Positions 61,836-64,000 of a DNA stretch of 64,000 nucleotides are shown here, in pieces. Numbering within the stretch: the stretch's first letter is position 1; every line of letters begins with the position of its first letter. The notes under the pieces are model-generated. The model worked only from the letters and a program-made list of their open reading frames with translations. It did not search any database and was not told the origin of the DNA. The position numbers and the translations under genes are program-made. The stretch lies in contig OZ234493.1 in NCBI GenBank assembly GCA_965153455.1, positions 3,906,001 through 3,970,000 of the forward strand, in the 5' to 3' direction. This DNA comes from Sphagnum compactum (Eukaryota; Bryophyta; Sphagnopsida; Sphagnales).

Positions 61836-61925
61836 TTCATCCTTTTTTTTGTTTTTTTGTTTTTTTTTGGTTTTTTTTTCCTTGGGTTTGGAGAAAAAAG
61901 AATTCATGAAAAAAATTTGAGTGTC

Positions 61926-62265
61926 AAGGGGGGCGGGGGGGGGGGGGGGATTTGGTTTTATTGAAAAAAAAAAAACGAAAGTGTTGGGGAATTATTATTT
62001 TTTAATAAAAACGATTATTAATTGGGGTGTGTTGAGGAATTTTTTTAATGGAAAAATATTTAAAAGTATCTTCTGCAACGGATTAGGTATTCAAAAACAG
62101 TGTGGCGGGAGAGAGGAGGAAAGGCCAAACTATAATTTAATTTTAAAAAAAAAAAAAAAAAACAGGGGCGGCGGAGGGGGTACAAGACTCAAGTACGTAC
62201 TTACTACTTACATGTTGATTTATTTGGTTAATAATTACTTCTCAGGGGGGGTGGGGGGAGGGGGG
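61926..62265. repeat. G-runs with quadruplex potential
   Basis: Two + strand blocks: 61,928-61,951 is almost pure G with one C, and 62,246-62,265 has several G-runs. Between them are A-runs and a G-rich GGGGCGGCGGAGGGGG segment near 62,164. They produce the Gly-rich open frame 61,921-62,346, which is not considered coding. Confidence 0.85.
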
Positions 62266-62499
62266 AAGATATTGGGAAAAGCCAAACTAAAAAGTACAAG
62301 TGAGGCCCCCAAAAGTATATATCCTTTAATCAATCATTATTATTAAGTTTTAAAATATAATTTTTATAATTATAATTATAATAAATGAATAAAATTTTAA
62401 TGATTAATACTATTTTCTGGATTTTTATTTTCTATTTTTCTCATAATTACTGAACAGTAAATTAATAAAGAAAAAAGAGAGGGGGAAAAAAAAAAGAAG

Positions 62500-62860
62500 C
62501 CCTATTATCTATCTATCTATCTAGCTAATAAAGAGAACACACACACACAGGAGAAGCGTGACAAGAAGGAAGGAAGGAAGGGGGGGATCCCCACCAGGAT
62601 CTTCTTCTTCAGGAATATCCAGGGATCAGAAATGGCAGCCAAAGTGGCACTTGTCCAGAGAATTCAGGCATATTCCCACTTATCCCAAATGGGCTGTTGA
62701 TCGAGTGAGTGTGAATGAGTCAGTCAGTCTCAAATACATACCTACTTACTTACTTACTTACTTACTTTACCTACCTACCTATCATCGTCATCATCATCCC
62801 CCCCATCTCCCTCACCAACAACTAACTAACCCTTGTTCTTACCCCCAAAGATAACCCAAG
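62500..62860. repeat. ATCT, AC and CTTA/CTAC microsatellites
   Basis: (TATC)n at about 62,505-62,523, (AC)n at 62,538-62,549, GGAA repeats near 62,566-62,580, and a CTTA/CTAC run at 62,742-62,781. The open frame that spans them has no recognisable domain. Confidence 0.85.
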
Positions 62861-62861
62861 T

Positions 62862-64000
62862 TACCTGGTTTTGGTGTCTTCTAGGGTTTAAATCCAGGGT
62901 TTATTTATACCCTAAAACCACTACTACATTTTAAAACCCTATAACTATAAACCTTAAAAGACAACCCAAAATTAACCCAAGTTACTTACCCACTCAATAA
63001 AGTTTCTTTTGCTCGCACATTGGTTGGCTGAAACCCCATATAACTCACACTCTTTTGTGTCCTATAAACCGTCGTTAGCTTGACATCCTACCTCACACTC
63101 TTCGGTGTCCCATAACCCGGAAGCTTGAGTTATATGGTATCAAGAAAAGTCTTGACTATTCCTTTGAGTTCCCTTCTTCCGTCCCTTGAGTTCTATCCTA
63201 CATTTTCTCAAGCACAATAACAAGCCCACACAATAACACTTTAAAAAATGCCAAGTCTAGTCATGTGTGTGCGATGAAGCCAAAATTGATGACAAAGGGG
63301 GCGGGGCAGGTATATTCTAGAGTTGTTGTCTTGAGAATAATGTTTTAGTACATTCTTTATATCCCTTTTTTTTTTAAAAAAAAATTTCCGGGGCTTTAAG
63401 GAACCAAAAAACCAGCTTTAGGAATGTCTTTTCACCTTAGGAAAATGTCCATCCGGGGAAGGCCGTTTGCAAAATTGTGTGGTGACACATAACTAGAAGT
63501 GAGAACCCATCATTTGAATGTCATCAATGGCTTCCCCACTTTCCTTCCTACCCATCTCCCCGCACCACCAAAACCCTCCACCCCATCCCTCCCCCCTTTC
63601 CCTTCCTCTCTTTGTCAAGTCATAAGCCAAACCCACGACAATGTCACATAGCATGGGCAAGAAAAGTGCAAGCATACGGAGTGCAAAGCAAAATTGAAAT
63701 GAAGCTTGGATGTTGGATTCTCAATTTGGATACCATATGAAAGGAGGAGAACACAAGAAAGTAGTACTTCACGGGCTTCTTAAGTACTTACATGAACATG
63801 CCATTCGGCATGCATTGGAGTCGAGCGATTGATTGAATGGATGATGAGGCCACCGGCTTATTATAAGGATGTAAATTCAAGAGTTGGATGGAAAGCAAAG
63901 CACGAGGGAGATTTGCTAGTGGAGCGCAACTTGTATCCATGAATATCCTTCATAGAAAAGAGAAGGGATATTACAAGCTAAAAGCGAATGATCCATCGCT
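62862..64000. other. Gene-free right end
   Basis: Several partial telo-box motifs (CTAGGGTTTAAA, CAGGGTTTATT, ATACCCTAAAACC) lie at 62,881-62,945. A near-repeat containing CTCACACTCTTNNGTGTCC occurs at about 63,046-63,064 and 63,092-63,110. The rest shows no gene or transposon motif. Confidence 0.5.

Noticed and set aside
61921-62346. Gly-rich 141-codon frame on +
   Set aside because: Created by G-runs and A-runs; no conserved motif.
63120-63150. LTR retrotransposon primer-binding site (TGGTATCAA)
   Set aside because: Only nine bases resemble the initiator-Met tRNA site, and no LTR pair or gag-pol sequence is visible in the window.

Overview
This window is nuclear DNA from a land plant. Six protein-coding genes with spliceosomal introns can be reconstructed exon by exon, separated by AT-rich stretches of microsatellites, minisatellites and decayed transposons. 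One gene is a complete intraflagellar transport protein 88 (IFT88). Flowering plants and conifers lack flagellated cells, so the source is most likely a plant with swimming sperm (bryophyte, lycophyte, fern, or less likely cycad/Ginkgo). The other genes are plant-type regulators. I cannot name the species.

Layout: 1-8.2 kb is AT-rich and gene-free, with a degenerate hAT transposase (5.2-7.3 kb), a possible tRNA-derived SINE and a compact hairpin. At 8.4-13.9 kb on + lies a bHLH transcription factor (MYC_N, bHLH and ACT-like domains; 7 coding exons) with a long 5' leader. At 15.9-21.5 kb on - lies IFT88 (14 coding exons, every intron in phase 0). A divergent spacer (21.5-24.7 kb) separates it from a + strand trihelix factor (24.75-27.03 kb, 3 exons). 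After 8 kb without a recognisable gene comes a - strand FLX-like coiled-coil protein (35.08-37.58 kb, 4 exons). At 38.4-39.75 kb is a 72-bp minisatellite, then 39.8-47.4 kb of AT-rich transposon-derived DNA including a Penelope-like reverse transcriptase relic. An ARID-ELM2-SANT chromatin protein (47.46-50.43 kb, -, 2 coding exons) follows, then repeats and a second, different hAT relic (53.9-55.6 kb). A NIGT1/HHO-type GARP repressor (56.30-59.49 kb, -, 7 exons, one apparent GC-AG intron) is the last gene. The final 4.5 kb holds tandem repeats, G-runs and microsatellites.

The genes do not form a pathway: one ciliary transport gene and five nuclear regulators (bHLH, trihelix, FLX-like, ARID-ELM2, GARP). 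What they share is that nearly every 5' flank carries its own private tandem repeat (8.3, 22.7, 24.1, 38.4, 52.8 and 60.6 kb), and several have telo-box motifs. I saw no CRISPR array, operon, prokaryotic mobile system or clear novel enzyme system. The strongest unusual items are the flank-repeat pattern, the hairpin-bearing triplicate beside IFT88, the Penelope-like relic and the GC-AG intron.
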